DNA of 64,000 nucleotides from Phycisphaerales bacterium (GTDB lineage: Bacteria > Planctomycetota > Phycisphaerae > Tepidisphaerales > Tepidisphaeraceae), in assembly GCA_020853095.1 (NCBI GenBank), contig JADYZN010000033.1, forward strand, positions 1 to 64,000, read 5' to 3'. The notes under the pieces are model-generated. The model was not told where the DNA came from. It was given only the letters and a program-made list of their open reading frames with translations, and did no database searches. Positions 8,328 to 17,424 of this stretch are shown here, one piece after another. The stretch's first letter is position 1. Each line of letters begins with the position of its first letter. A program made the position numbers and the translations under genes.

Positions 8328-9416
8328 TCAGGCGCTCCTCCGGCAAGCCGGCTTCAGCCCCATTTGTTCAAACGCCCGCTCGAACCTCCGCTGCCAGGTG
8401 TGTTCGGATCGCGCCCGAACCATCCCGGCCTGTCGAATCGTCTCCCGTTGACGCGGATGGGCCAGATAATACCGGCATTTTTCCGCCAGTTCATCGGCCG
8501 AACCAAACGTGACCATTTCCCGATCCGGCTCAAAAAACTCCGTCAACTCGTCAAAATGTTCCACCAGATAAAACGCCCCGCTCATCGGCGCTTCAAAATC
8601 ACGAAGCCTCACCTGCTTGATCGGCGGCGATCCATCCTTGGGCAGCTTCGCCACCGCGCTGAACCCCAAACTGATCCGGCTGCGCGAATACATGCGGATC
8701 AACTGCTCATCCTCCAACGCGCCCCCGGCACACGCTGCCAATTCCGCATCCAAAGTCCCCGACCGTTTCGGCGGATCGGTCCATCGCGGCCCCCAGACTC
8801 TGACCGGAACATCGTTGGCAATCAGATGTTTGACATAGTCCGGCCGATTGCCGTAACGCTGACCGACGAAAGTCACGTCAAACTCCACCGGAAGATCGTA
8901 TGGACGATAGATGTTCGGGTTGGCCGCCTCCTGACAATAAATCGGATTGGCCCCGACCGCGCGGTAATCCTCCAGCCTGAATTTTTCCGGCACCAGGCAA
9001 AAGTCATACGCCGGCGCGATTTCGCTCACCAGATCAAACTGATACGACCCGTTGCAATACCAGTTGACCGTCACGATCCCCATCCGACGAATTTCGCGGA
9101 TCACCTCCGGATCGACGTAAGCGGAATAGAAATAGGTAAACAGAAGATCGATCGGCTTGTGTCGATGCGCTGCGCGAATTTGATTTAAGAGTTGATCGCC
9201 CAGCATGGGCCGATGACGCAACATAAATTCACGCTGAATCGGATTCGCCGGATTCAGATGATTGTTATGCATCCCAAAATCATATTCAAACCGTATCAGC
9301 TCATGCCCCAAGTCCAACAGGGGCAGGTACAAGTTGCCATACCACAAACGTGACTGTGGCAGATCCCAGTAATTGGGTGAATCGGCGGCAGCGTGGAAAA
9401 TGCGCATATCCATCAA
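8328..9416 (-). CDS. CgeB-like glycosyltransferase (family 1-like)
   Basis: 362 aa. Resembles the CgeB/DUF3880-type glycosyltransferases: an N-terminal Rossmann half with YFYSAYVDPEVIREIRRMGI, FDVTFVGQRYGNRPDYVKHL near residue 190 (typical start of the C-terminal half), and KQVRLRDFEAPMSGAFYLVE followed by EFFEPDREMVTFGS. This second half is the hallmark Glyco_trans_1_2 region that binds the nucleotide sugar. No signal peptide. Three-base spacing to both neighbours places it within the operon. Substrate unknown. Confidence 0.85.
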   Translation of the reverse strand: MMDMRIFHAAADSPNYWDLPQSRLWYGNLYLPLLDLGHELIRFEYDFGMHNNHLNPANPIQREFMLRHRPMLGDQLLNQIRAAHRHKPIDLLFTYFYSAYVDPEVIREIRRMGIVTVNWYCNGSYQFDLVSEIAPAYDFCLVPEKFRLEDYRAVGANPIYCQEAANPNIYRPYDLPVEFDVTFVGQRYGNRPDYVKHLIANDVPVRVWGPRWTDPPKRSGTLDAELAACAGGALEDEQLIRMYSRSRISLGFSAVAKLPKDGSPPIKQVRLRDFEAPMSGAFYLVEHFDELTEFFEPDREMVTFGSADELAEKCRYYLAHPRQRETIRQAGMVRARSEHTWQRRFERAFEQMGLKPACRRSA

Positions 9417-9419
9417 TCC

Positions 9420-10475
9420 CTACGCCGCACATTGTACAGGCATCGCAGACCCCGCCGCAGACCCCGCCGTTCCCGTCGCTGATGTAGCACAAAATGCCGT
9501 CCGTCGTGCATCTTCACATCCCGCCTCGCCTAGCCACGACAGCAACTCCTCCTCGTCGTGCGTGGATGCGATTTCCGGCGTGATCGCATCGAATATATCC
9601 AGAAACCGCCAGCGTCGATCCTTCAACCCCAGCGAAACAATCCAGTTCTGCTCCAGGTGTTCCACCGCTCGTTTTAATTTCGCAAATCGTTTCAACCTCT
9701 GCAATACAGGTGAAATCACGCCCGCGGACAACCATGCGTACGCCAGCGCCGGCCCATATCCAAAACTCCGTTTCAGACGCAGATGCGCCTCACGCACCCG
9801 TTTCACCGAAGCATAATCATAAAACTTGCCTCGCGTGTAGACGCAAACGCCGATCCATCCACCCTGTCGGATGACGCCCGCCAGCGCTCGGACCCCCGCC
9901 GCCGGATCGGGAGTATGATGCAGTACGCCAATCGAATAACCACCATCAAATACACCTCGTGCAAATGGCGGTCGCAGCACGTCCCCCTGCACGATCAGCA
10001 CATTTGAATCGTCCGCGAAATTCCGCCGTGCCACATCCACCGCCTGGCTCATGTCCACCCCCACCGCAATCCCTCCTTTGCGGCGAACCACATCCAGAAA
10101 CCGCCCCGGCCCGCATCCGAATTCGACGATGGTTTTCCCATCAATCCGCCCGGGATGAGCCTCGGTAATTCGTTCAAACATTCGGGTTGTATGCCCTTCC
10201 ATCGGCCGGCCAATGTTCTCCGCCTCGAATTGCGCTCTTGGCCATCGATTCCATTCATATCCAAAGCTGCTGGCGTAGCGCTCACTGGAAACGAATCGCG
10301 GGATCCCCCGTATAATCGGATATTCCCGGCCGCTTTGGGTCATCAGCATTCCACGTTCCACCATCCCGTTGGAACTCTCCCGATCCACCCGCAACGACAA
10401 TCGTTCCTGAGTCACCGGGCAACGCAATAAATCAACAAAACCAGGATGCATGGCAAGGGTCCATTCAAATGACAT
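9420..10475 (-). CDS. Class I SAM-dependent methyltransferase with N-terminal Trm112-like domain
   Basis: 351 aa. The first ~60 residues look like a Trm112/UPF0434-like element (LLRCPVTQERL, then GREYPIIRGIPRF), commonly fused to methyltransferases of polysaccharide clusters. The catalytic domain has motif I TIVEFGCGPGRFLDVV near residue 112, GVDMSQAV (acidic residue after beta2), and FDGGYSIGVLHHTPDP (motif IV/post). It probably methylates a sugar or a biosynthetic intermediate. It sits between the second methyltransferase (upstream by 39 bases) and the CgeB-like gene. Confidence 0.87.
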   Translation of the reverse strand: MSFEWTLAMHPGFVDLLRCPVTQERLSLRVDRESSNGMVERGMLMTQSGREYPIIRGIPRFVSSERYASSFGYEWNRWPRAQFEAENIGRPMEGHTTRMFERITEAHPGRIDGKTIVEFGCGPGRFLDVVRRKGGIAVGVDMSQAVDVARRNFADDSNVLIVQGDVLRPPFARGVFDGGYSIGVLHHTPDPAAGVRALAGVIRQGGWIGVCVYTRGKFYDYASVKRVREAHLRLKRSFGYGPALAYAWLSAGVISPVLQRLKRFAKLKRAVEHLEQNWIVSLGLKDRRWRFLDIFDAITPEIASTHDEEELLSWLGEAGCEDARRTAFCATSATGTAGSAAGSAMPVQCAA

Positions 10476-10514
10476 TCGTGCGAATCGAACTTCTATGCTT
10501 GTCCCTGTAATTGG

Positions 10515-11219
10515 CTAATGTTGTTTACGGGCAAACACGTGACAACCAAAATGCAGCAGTTCCGCCGATCCGGCATCCGCCGCCGAAAAACGTTGCAATG
10601 CCTCCAGGATCGTCCCGATCGCGGATTGTTCCTGTTCGCCCAACCCGGCGGAGGCATATCGATCGGCGATCCCGCGCAGCCGTCTGACTTCCTGCGCCAG
10701 ATATTCAAAATAATTTCCGTTTTCCTCCAGCTCCAGGATTTCAAACCCTCTGGCCGGCAGATGCGCCCGATACCAGTACCGGCTGAAACCGGTCGCGAAA
10801 TGATACGGCGTGAAATGCGACAAGCTGCAAAACGGCGCCGTCAGCAGCAGATATCCACCCGGCCGCAACAATCGCGAAAATTCATTCAACGCCGCCAGCG
10901 GATCAGGAACGTGTTCCAACACTTCCGTGCACATGATCGCGTCAAAACTGCCATCTTCGCGCGGGATCGCCGCAATGTCGCTGACGATGTCCAGTTTTTC
11001 CTGGTTCCACGTCTTCGTTTGAAGAGCCTTCCCATCCCCGCTGCCGTCGTATTCGGCGAAATCCTGACTGGTGTATTGCAGATGGCCGCAGAACTTTTGA
11101 AACTGCCTCTGTCCCGCCCCCGCATCCAGCAGCGACCAGCCGGCCGGAATTCGCCCCAGCGTCTTTTCGACCCACGCGACCCGGTTCGACTCGTTGTGCC
11201 TGCCGACCTCGGTCATCAT
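10515..11219 (-). CDS. Class I SAM-dependent methyltransferase
   Basis: 234 aa. Motif I is SLLDAGAGQRQFQKF near residue 28, motif II region YDGSGDGK, and FDAIMCTEVLEHVPDPLAALNEFSRLLRPGG for motifs III-IV, typical of Methyltransf_11-type enzymes. No membrane segment. Its ATG overlaps the stop of the acyltransferase gene by four bases (11216-11219), a sign of translational coupling. It probably adds a methyl group to a sugar of the same glycan; the exact acceptor is unknown. Confidence 0.87.
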   Translation of the reverse strand: MMTEVGRHNESNRVAWVEKTLGRIPAGWSLLDAGAGQRQFQKFCGHLQYTSQDFAEYDGSGDGKALQTKTWNQEKLDIVSDIAAIPREDGSFDAIMCTEVLEHVPDPLAALNEFSRLLRPGGYLLLTAPFCSLSHFTPYHFATGFSRYWYRAHLPARGFEILELEENGNYFEYLAQEVRRLRGIADRYASAGLGEQEQSAIGTILEALQRFSAADAGSAELLHFGCHVFARKQH

Positions 11220-11752
11220 CCGGTCCTCCGCAGTTGCAGTTGCTTGCGATTAAACAGCACCCGCGCCGCCATCCCCCCCACCACGTCAAACGCCCCCACA
11301 TCCCGCGTCACCACGCTGTTGGCCCCGATCACCGCATCACGCCCGATCCTCACCCCGTCCGTGATCGTCACGTTCGCTCCGATCCAGACGTTGTCTTCGA
11401 TAATGATCGGGCCTTTGCTCAGGTTCCCCGCAAAACGCATCGGCTTTTCGGTTTGCAGATAATCGTGATTTCCCGCCGCGATCACCACGTGGGGCGCGAT
11501 CATCACGTTGTCACCGATCGTCACTCCAAATCCCCCCAGGATGACCGTAAACGGCCCCACCTGGCTGAACGCCCCGATCTCAACCGGATGATCGTGAGCG
11601 CGGATGATGGCGTATTCCCCCACCTGCGCCCGCCGGCCCAGGTGGATCATCTCCCGGCGATTCAGGCTCGCCGTCGGATGTATCGACACATCCCCCCGCC
11701 GCTCACACCGCCGCATCGGCATCCGCCCGCGCTGGCCAAATGGCAGTTTCAT
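11216..11752 (-). CDS. Hexapeptide-repeat acyltransferase (maltose/galactoside acetyltransferase-like)
   Basis: 178 aa. A left-handed beta-helix is indicated by repeated isoleucine/valine hexapeptides: AQVGEYAIIRAH, IGAFSQVGPFTVILGG, IGDNVMIAPHVVIAAGNHDY, IEDNVWIGANVTITDGVRIG, IGRDAVIGANSVVTRDV. The catalytic His is probably the one in AAGNHDY or APHVV. Such enzymes transfer acetyl groups from acetyl-CoA to sugars or antibiotics; context indicates glycan O-acetylation. Starts 3 bases after the GT2 gene stop and overlaps the next gene by four bases. Confidence 0.9.
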   Translation of the reverse strand: MKLPFGQRGRMPMRRCERRGDVSIHPTASLNRREMIHLGRRAQVGEYAIIRAHDHPVEIGAFSQVGPFTVILGGFGVTIGDNVMIAPHVVIAAGNHDYLQTEKPMRFAGNLSKGPIIIEDNVWIGANVTITDGVRIGRDAVIGANSVVTRDVGAFDVVGGMAARVLFNRKQLQLRRTG

Positions 11753-11755
11753 CGT

Positions 11756-12961
11756 TCACGCCACCTTGCTCAAGGGTTCATCACCCGCCCCGCCCGCCGG
11801 CCGCAGATACTTCGGCTCCCACAGCCGCAGCACCGGCCCGCGGAAACACCACGACAACTCTTTGATCCTCCCATCAACCTGCGCCGGGTTCACGTTCGAC
11901 AGAACCACCCCCTGCACGTCCAGCTTGTCGATCGTGATCACCGGGCAGATCGGCAATCCCCGATACGACCTTCCCGCGAACGCCGGGTGCGAATCCACAA
12001 TCGCCGCGATCTCCAAACCCGCCCTCCGGGCCGCCCGAAACGTGGCGTACAGGTTCTTGGACATCCCCGCGATGGCCACGCGCCCAATGCCCCGCGTCAC
12101 GGCCCATTGTTTGACCATCCCGGCCTGCATCTCCAGATCAAAAATCGACTCGATGGTCCGGCTTTTCAGGATTCGCCGGCCGGCATCCGACTCCGTTCTG
12201 GCCATCCGACGCGCTTCGGCGATCGCCTGCATCGCCGCCTGTCGATGCCCCTCGTGCAACGCCAGCAACCCATACCGCCGCAGCCAATCCCGCCGATATT
12301 CCCTTCTCAATGGCTTGGGCAGATATCGCTCCGCAAGGATCAGATTGTTGCGAAGGTCCATCCGTGCCGTCAGGTCGCTGCTACGGCTGGCCGGCACTTT
12401 GTCATGCCCGAACAGCACATCCTCAAACCGCTCGATGATGTACCCCGCCTCCCAGATGCGAAAACTCAGGTCATATTCCTCCGCCTGCCGGAAAAATTCG
12501 GCCGCAAACCCTCCCACCTTTTTCAACACTTCCCTCCGCACCACGCTCGCACCCCCCAGTGTCACGGCCGGCATCGCCGGGGCTTCGCACTCCCCATTGG
12601 GCAGCACCACCCGCCCCACCACTGCGGCGGTCTTCGGATGGGCTTCCAGGTACGCCACCGAATCCTTCAAGGCCGTTCCCATCGGGTAGCTGTCATCGTC
12701 CAGGAAGACGATGTATTTCCCCCGCGCGGACTCTATCGCATGGTTGCGGGCGCTCATCCCCTCGTTGGTCGGCCGTCGAATCAGATTCACCGTTGGAAAC
12801 CAGCTCGCCACCGTCTGGGCCGTCTGGTCGGTCGAGGCATTGTCCACCACGAACAACTCCCACTGATCCCGCCTCCAGGGCGTCTGCCGTTCCAATCTGG
12901 CCAGATTCGCCATCAACGTCTGACAACGATTGTGCGTGATGATGATGTAACTGATGATCAT
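11756..12961 (-). CDS. GT2 glycosyltransferase fused to a C-terminal Rossmann-like domain
   Basis: 401 aa. Residues 1-240 are a family 2 glycosyltransferase: ISYIIITHNRCQTLMANLAR, FVVDNASTDQTAQ, and KYIVFLDDDSYP (DDD metal-binding). After ~270 the sequence changes to a Rossmann-like unit beginning IGRVAIAGMSKNLYATFRAA and continuing with IAAIVDSHPAFAGRSYRGLPI, similar in pattern to CoA/nucleotide-sugar-binding PglD-like N-terminal domains. Such a fusion is not usual for GT2 enzymes. The start overlaps the stop of the 769-aa gene by four bases. I am sure of the GT2 part, less so of the C-terminal domain name. Confidence 0.85.
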   Translation of the reverse strand: MIISYIIITHNRCQTLMANLARLERQTPWRRDQWELFVVDNASTDQTAQTVASWFPTVNLIRRPTNEGMSARNHAIESARGKYIVFLDDDSYPMGTALKDSVAYLEAHPKTAAVVGRVVLPNGECEAPAMPAVTLGGASVVRREVLKKVGGFAAEFFRQAEEYDLSFRIWEAGYIIERFEDVLFGHDKVPASRSSDLTARMDLRNNLILAERYLPKPLRREYRRDWLRRYGLLALHEGHRQAAMQAIAEARRMARTESDAGRRILKSRTIESIFDLEMQAGMVKQWAVTRGIGRVAIAGMSKNLYATFRAARRAGLEIAAIVDSHPAFAGRSYRGLPICPVITIDKLDVQGVVLSNVNPAQVDGRIKELSWCFRGPVLRLWEPKYLRPAGGAGDEPLSKVA

Positions 12962-15267
12962 GCGGCCAATCCTTCCTGCTTAATGACTGATTCGCTCAAC
13001 AACCTTCCGATCCTATCCAACACCCGCCTCATCCCCGCCGGATAGGTGAAGCGCCGGCGAATGCTGGTTGCCTGTTGCCGGACGATCCGCTCCGCGGCCT
13101 TCGGATCGTTCAAAAACCGCTCGATCATCTCCCGCAACGCCCGCGCCGAATTAAACGCCACCTCGTCAAACCTCGGCACAATTTGTTCGCCCGGCGAAAT
13201 AATTCGCGCCTCCTCAAAACATCGCGCCATCTCCACCGGATCATCCAATTCCGAGGTCTTCGTACACGCCGCCACCGCCTCGGCCAGATGTACAAATCGC
13301 TCCCGATCCGCGCCCGACAACCTCGCCAGCGCATCCCGGCTGTGCAACGCCGAATCCATTCCAATTTGGTGCAGAAAATCCAGCAATGCCGGCATCGCCC
13401 GATCCACCGGATGTTCGCGAATCAGGAAAAATCCGCCCGCCATCACCCCATCCAACAGCCGCTGATGCACGCACGGAAACGGAACCACCTGCAGATTGAT
13501 CCGGGATCCCCGCGTCAATTGTGCCAGTTCCCGCCCGTAAGCCACCGGCCCCCGCGCATATTTCCCCAGCGTCGGATGCGACTCCCACCCCTTGCCGTAC
13601 AACCCCATCGACAACGACAGCTCGTCGGCCGTCTCACCCGCCCAGATCAAAGCCTGCTGGCGATACAACGCATCGTTGAACGGATGCGACAACCAGTTCG
13701 CATAATGCTCCATTTCCTGCGCCCCCACCGCCAGCCCCATCTCGCGCTGCGCGGCTTGAACACATTCGCGCACCGCCACGAACGTCGGCACGCATTCCCC
13801 TTTCTCATAAACATCCAATATCCGCCGTCCGCATTCGCCCACAAGCTCTTGCAGCGCCGGAGCTGGCCGCAATTCGTCCAGTTTCTGTTCCAGCAGCCGT
13901 CGCGGGTCGTGCGATGCGTTGGAAACAAACGAAATCACCGGCGCATCGGCCGACGGCTCCACGTCTTCCATCTCATCGCGGGTCAGCTTCGGCAGCGCGA
14001 TGCACTGCCGCCGGGGATAACCATAGGCGTTGACGTACGTCGGCACCGCATCGGTCAGCAGAAAATCGGCCGAGGTCCATTTTTTTCCCACGGCGACGGT
14101 CTTCAAATTCGGCAGATGATCCTGCCCCCAGCAGACAAACGGCAACTGTGGCGGATACAGATCACCATATTCCTGGCGGTGATGATCAATCTGCATCACC
14201 AGGTCCGGCCGAAACTCAGCCAGCATCCGCCGGATCGCGATCTTGCTCAATCGGTGATACGCCGACGGCTCGATAATTATCCGAACCTCAAACCCCATCC
14301 CCTCCAGCGCCTCGGCCACATCCGCCGTCGAGTATTGCAGCACCGTCGAAAATTTCGTCGTAATCAACCCCACCCGCGGTTTAATGCAATCGCCCTGGTT
14401 CCCCATCAACCGATTGGCGACATCCGTCCACGCAAACCCCTCATATGCCGCCTTCACCTTCGCGTTCAATTCGTCATACGCCTCCACCACCGCCCGATTC
14501 GCCTCCATCACCCCCCCAACCATCTCCGGCGCATGAATCCCAAGGCTGACATTGAATCCCGGCAGCGGCAGCATTCCATCCCCCAGAAGCCTGCGTCGAA
14601 GCGATTCCGCCCAATCCTCCCCCACAAACCACTGAAACCGCTTCTGTTCGATCGGCCCATTCTCCCCCGACAAGTCGTGAATCATCAGGCACGCCAGCAG
14701 CCCATGCACATCCGGCTCAAGCACGTACAACGCCTGCTGCCCGCCCAACAGCAGTGTCGGCGGGTTTTTCGCGGCATGATTCAGGAAATACCCATCCCCC
14801 ACCCCCAGCAATGCCATGGCTTCGCCGGCCGCGTAGGGCGCCCTCAAGCTCCCGATCACCCCGGCCAAACCCTCCACTGGCCGATGATTTGGCGACAACC
14901 CAACCTGCTTGTCACCCTTCCGGCACAACACGGTCGGATGCCCCGTCGCCGATGCCACGACGCTGTAGCGGTTGTCCACCCCCGACGACATCAATTGTTC
15001 GTAAATGCCGGGCCGATGCTCCCGCATTGCCGCCAGGTTGCGGCACAAATTCCGTTTCATCCGCCCCCCCGCATCCTCCTCCGCCAGCCGGTCCAGCACC
15101 GCCGCCGCCTTTTCCCATCGACGGCCGGCCATCAACACCCCCGCCGCGGAGTGAAGAAATTCCCCCTCCTCCCGTGCATGCCAATCCCCATCGAGCGCGC
15201 GATCCAGTCCCCCCGCATCCTGCCGATCAATCGCATCCCGCGCCGCCTGTCGATCCATGCACGCCAT
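12958..15267 (-). CDS. Large multidomain glycosyltransferase-like protein
   Basis: 769 aa, first gene of the operon. The N-terminal ~75 residues are helical and TPR-like. Residues ~95-230 contain GVGDGYFLNHAAKN followed by ALYVLEPDVHGLLACL, reminiscent of Maf-type (flagellin glycosylation) N-terminal regions. The middle has a Rossmann segment PRVGLITTKFSTVLQY with DLVMQIDHHRQEYG. The C-terminal third has SMGLYGKGWESHP and QVVPFPCVHQRLLDGVMAGGFFL, which is the CgeB/Glyco_trans_1_2 pattern. I infer a glycosyltransferase, possibly with two catalytic units; no single family covers the whole length. Confidence 0.7.
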   Translation of the reverse strand: MACMDRQAARDAIDRQDAGGLDRALDGDWHAREEGEFLHSAAGVLMAGRRWEKAAAVLDRLAEEDAGGRMKRNLCRNLAAMREHRPGIYEQLMSSGVDNRYSVVASATGHPTVLCRKGDKQVGLSPNHRPVEGLAGVIGSLRAPYAAGEAMALLGVGDGYFLNHAAKNPPTLLLGGQQALYVLEPDVHGLLACLMIHDLSGENGPIEQKRFQWFVGEDWAESLRRRLLGDGMLPLPGFNVSLGIHAPEMVGGVMEANRAVVEAYDELNAKVKAAYEGFAWTDVANRLMGNQGDCIKPRVGLITTKFSTVLQYSTADVAEALEGMGFEVRIIIEPSAYHRLSKIAIRRMLAEFRPDLVMQIDHHRQEYGDLYPPQLPFVCWGQDHLPNLKTVAVGKKWTSADFLLTDAVPTYVNAYGYPRRQCIALPKLTRDEMEDVEPSADAPVISFVSNASHDPRRLLEQKLDELRPAPALQELVGECGRRILDVYEKGECVPTFVAVRECVQAAQREMGLAVGAQEMEHYANWLSHPFNDALYRQQALIWAGETADELSLSMGLYGKGWESHPTLGKYARGPVAYGRELAQLTRGSRINLQVVPFPCVHQRLLDGVMAGGFFLIREHPVDRAMPALLDFLHQIGMDSALHSRDALARLSGADRERFVHLAEAVAACTKTSELDDPVEMARCFEEARIISPGEQIVPRFDEVAFNSARALREMIERFLNDPKAAERIVRQQATSIRRRFTYPAGMRRVLDRIGRLLSESVIKQEGLAA

Positions 15268-15401
15268 CCTTGTTGATCGCTTCTACCACATGGTTATCGG
15301 ACGAAACGGCCATCACGGATCAACTTTTCCGGCTCCTTCAATGTCCGATAATCTCAAGCCTATTTCATCCCAATGCCGATGTTGAACATGGGAGTCTCCT
15401 T

Positions 15402-16949
15402 ATGTCCGCCAAAGACAAAATCCTGAATTTTTCCCAATTGCTCGAATTTCGTCGATCCGTCCGCCGCGAGGGGCAAACTCTGGTTCATTGCCACGGCTGT
15501 TTCGACATCGTTCACCCCGGCCACATCCAGCACCTTGAGTTCGCCCGGTCCCTTGGAGACCGCCTGGTTGTCTCCATCAGTGCCGACACCCACGTCAACA
15601 AAGGGGTCAACCGCCCATTGATTCCGGATGATCTGCGTGCCGCCAGCGTGGCGGCGCTGCAATGCGTCGACGCGGTGTACATCAACAGCCAACCCACCGC
15701 GGTGGAATTGCTAAACTCTTTACAGCCCGATATTTACGTCAAAGGACGCGAATACGAAAAAAACCACGATCCCCGCTTTATCGCCGAGCGCGATGCCGTG
15801 ACGACCCACGGCGGGCGGGTGGTTTTCTCCAGCGGCGAAATCGTCTACTCCTCCACCGCGCTCATCAATTCGATGAATCGCCGCGCGTTCGATCACGATC
15901 GCATCACGCGATTTACCGAACAATATGGCCTGACGATGCCGAATCTTCATCAGTTGATGCAACGCGCCCGAGGTCAGCGCGTTCTGGTGATCGGTGATTA
16001 TCTTCTGGATCGCTACCACTTCTGCGCCGCCGGCGGCGTGGCGGGTGAAGCGCCCATGATGAGCCTTCGTTCGCTCCAGCGGCAGGATTTTGATGGCGGC
16101 GCCGCCGTTGTCGCCTTGCATCTGGCCGGCCTGGGCGCTGATCCGGTCCTGTTGACATCCTTGGCCGACGATTCCGCCAGCGCCCAAACCGAATTGCGCC
16201 TTCGCGGCGCGGGCGTTGACGTCCAGGCCATTCGACAACGCCGACAGCTTGTCACCAAAAACCGATTTCTGGTCGAACAGCAAAAATTATTCAAAGTGGA
16301 TGAAGGGGCTGAATCTCCACTTGATTCACGAGCCGAACAAATGTTCGCGGACAAGATTCTGCAATCCGCCGAGGGGGCGTCGGCCGTCATCTTTACCGAT
16401 TTCGGGTACGGCACGCTGACCGCCGGCCTGCTGGATCGCATTCTGGTTCCATTGCGGAAAACCGTTCCGATTTTGACCGCGGACATCAGCGGTTCCCGCA
16501 GCAATTTATTGCAATTCAAAGGGGTGGATTTGCTTTGTCCCACCGAACGAGAGGTGCGACAAACCCTGAACGATTTCACCAGCGGGCTGGGGGCGGTGGT
16601 GTGGCATCTGCTTCATCAGACCGGCGCGCAACAGGCCCTGATCACGCTTGGCAAGCAGGGTTTGTTGACCTTTGATTGTCCGCCGGAGGAGGCGGCCGCC
16701 GGCGAGCGACTGCGCAGCGAGTACCTGCCGGCGTTTGTCAGCAACGCCGTCGATCCGCTGGGATGCGGCGACGCCCTGCTGGCGACGGCCAGCCTGTGCC
16801 TTGCGGCCGGCGGGTCATTGTACGCCGCCGCCTTATTGGGATCGTTGGCCGCCGCGATTGAAGCCGAACAGGTCGGCAATCATCCGATCACCGCCGACCA
16901 GCTTCTGTCGCAACTCCATCAGACCCCGCCCCTGTCGGTGGCGGCATGA
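15402..16949 (+). CDS. HldE-like bifunctional protein in permuted order: nucleotidyltransferase then PfkB sugar kinase
   Basis: 515 aa from ATG 15402, with GGGAG seven bases upstream; the frame is open further upstream, but only opposite the divergent gene. Residues ~25-150 are a cytidylyltransferase fold with GCFDIVHPGH (32-41) and ending in VYSSTALIN. Residues ~165-515 are a PfkB kinase: VLVIGDYLLDRYHF, FDGGAAVVALHLAGLGADP and DPLGCGDALLATA near 455. In E. coli HldE, which makes ADP-L-glycero-D-manno-heptose, the kinase comes first. Here the order is reversed. It is divergent from the glycosyltransferase operon and probably supplies activated heptose or a similar sugar. Confidence 0.88.
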   Translation: MSAKDKILNFSQLLEFRRSVRREGQTLVHCHGCFDIVHPGHIQHLEFARSLGDRLVVSISADTHVNKGVNRPLIPDDLRAASVAALQCVDAVYINSQPTAVELLNSLQPDIYVKGREYEKNHDPRFIAERDAVTTHGGRVVFSSGEIVYSSTALINSMNRRAFDHDRITRFTEQYGLTMPNLHQLMQRARGQRVLVIGDYLLDRYHFCAAGGVAGEAPMMSLRSLQRQDFDGGAAVVALHLAGLGADPVLLTSLADDSASAQTELRLRGAGVDVQAIRQRRQLVTKNRFLVEQQKLFKVDEGAESPLDSRAEQMFADKILQSAEGASAVIFTDFGYGTLTAGLLDRILVPLRKTVPILTADISGSRSNLLQFKGVDLLCPTEREVRQTLNDFTSGLGAVVWHLLHQTGAQQALITLGKQGLLTFDCPPEEAAAGERLRSEYLPAFVSNAVDPLGCGDALLATASLCLAAGGSLYAAALLGSLAAAIEAEQVGNHPITADQLLSQLHQTPPLSVAA

Positions 16950-16953
16950 TGGC

Positions 16954-17277
16954 TTATCGCTTCTGTCCCGGCTGTTGCGGGATTTCGCCAAACTGCTGCT
17001 CGTAACGCTTGACCAACTGGCTCAGGGACAGCGCCAACCGCTTGGCGGCCGGATAGCTCATGATGACCCGGTCGGTCACTTTGAAGAGCAGTTGCTGCTG
17101 CTGATTGGGCTGCTGGTTGGGGTTGGGCATGTTGAAGCCCAGGTCCAGCACCACTTCTTCCGAAGCCGTGTGGATCCGATAGGCATTGCTGTAGACCGTG
17201 CGCAGTTCGCGCTCGTCCAGCAACACCTGCACGCCCTGCTGACCTTCGATCGCCTGGGGCTGATTCTCTTCCGCCAT
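16954..17277 (-). CDS. DUF3467 domain protein
   Basis: 107 aa. Matches the DUF3467 pattern: VYSNAYRIHTASEEVVLDLGF, then DRVIMSYPAAKRLALSLSQLVKRYEQQFGEI. A Gln/Pro-rich linker (about residues 52-62) lies between the halves. No signal peptide or membrane segment, so cytoplasmic; function unknown in the family. Convergent with the HldE-like gene (4-base gap), and divergent from the PARG-like gene with ~150 bases between starts. Confidence 0.9.
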   Translation of the reverse strand: MAEENQPQAIEGQQGVQVLLDERELRTVYSNAYRIHTASEEVVLDLGFNMPNPNQQPNQQQQLLFKVTDRVIMSYPAAKRLALSLSQLVKRYEQQFGEIPQQPGQKR

Positions 17278-17424
17278 GGTTTTGTCCTTTCCTTTGGTTC
17301 AACCAACTTGGTCCGATGGACCGTAAAGGCCCGATTGTGCATCTTCCCCGCCGCGCGGCAAGATTGCGCATCACGCATTTTCAAAATCGAAATTGTCCGC
17401 GATGGGAGCTATCATCTGTCCTCC

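Noticed and set aside
7707-9188. 493-aa open frame on the plus strand
   Set aside because: Antisense across the asparagine synthase-like and CgeB-like genes; low-complexity basic sequence.
11234-13045. 603-aa open frame on the plus strand
   Set aside because: Antisense of the acyltransferase and GT2 genes; Arg/Pro/His-rich, no domain and no ribosome site.
13075-15276. 733-aa open frame on the plus strand
   Set aside because: It is antisense to the 769-aa glycosyltransferase-like gene, composed of His/Arg/Pro-rich shadow sequence without any recognisable domain. GC-rich codon usage of the real gene produces it.
14754-15401. Upstream extension of the HldE-like frame
   Set aside because: The in-frame stretch is antisense to the divergent glycosyltransferase gene and proline-rich; the ATG at 15402 has a good ribosome site.
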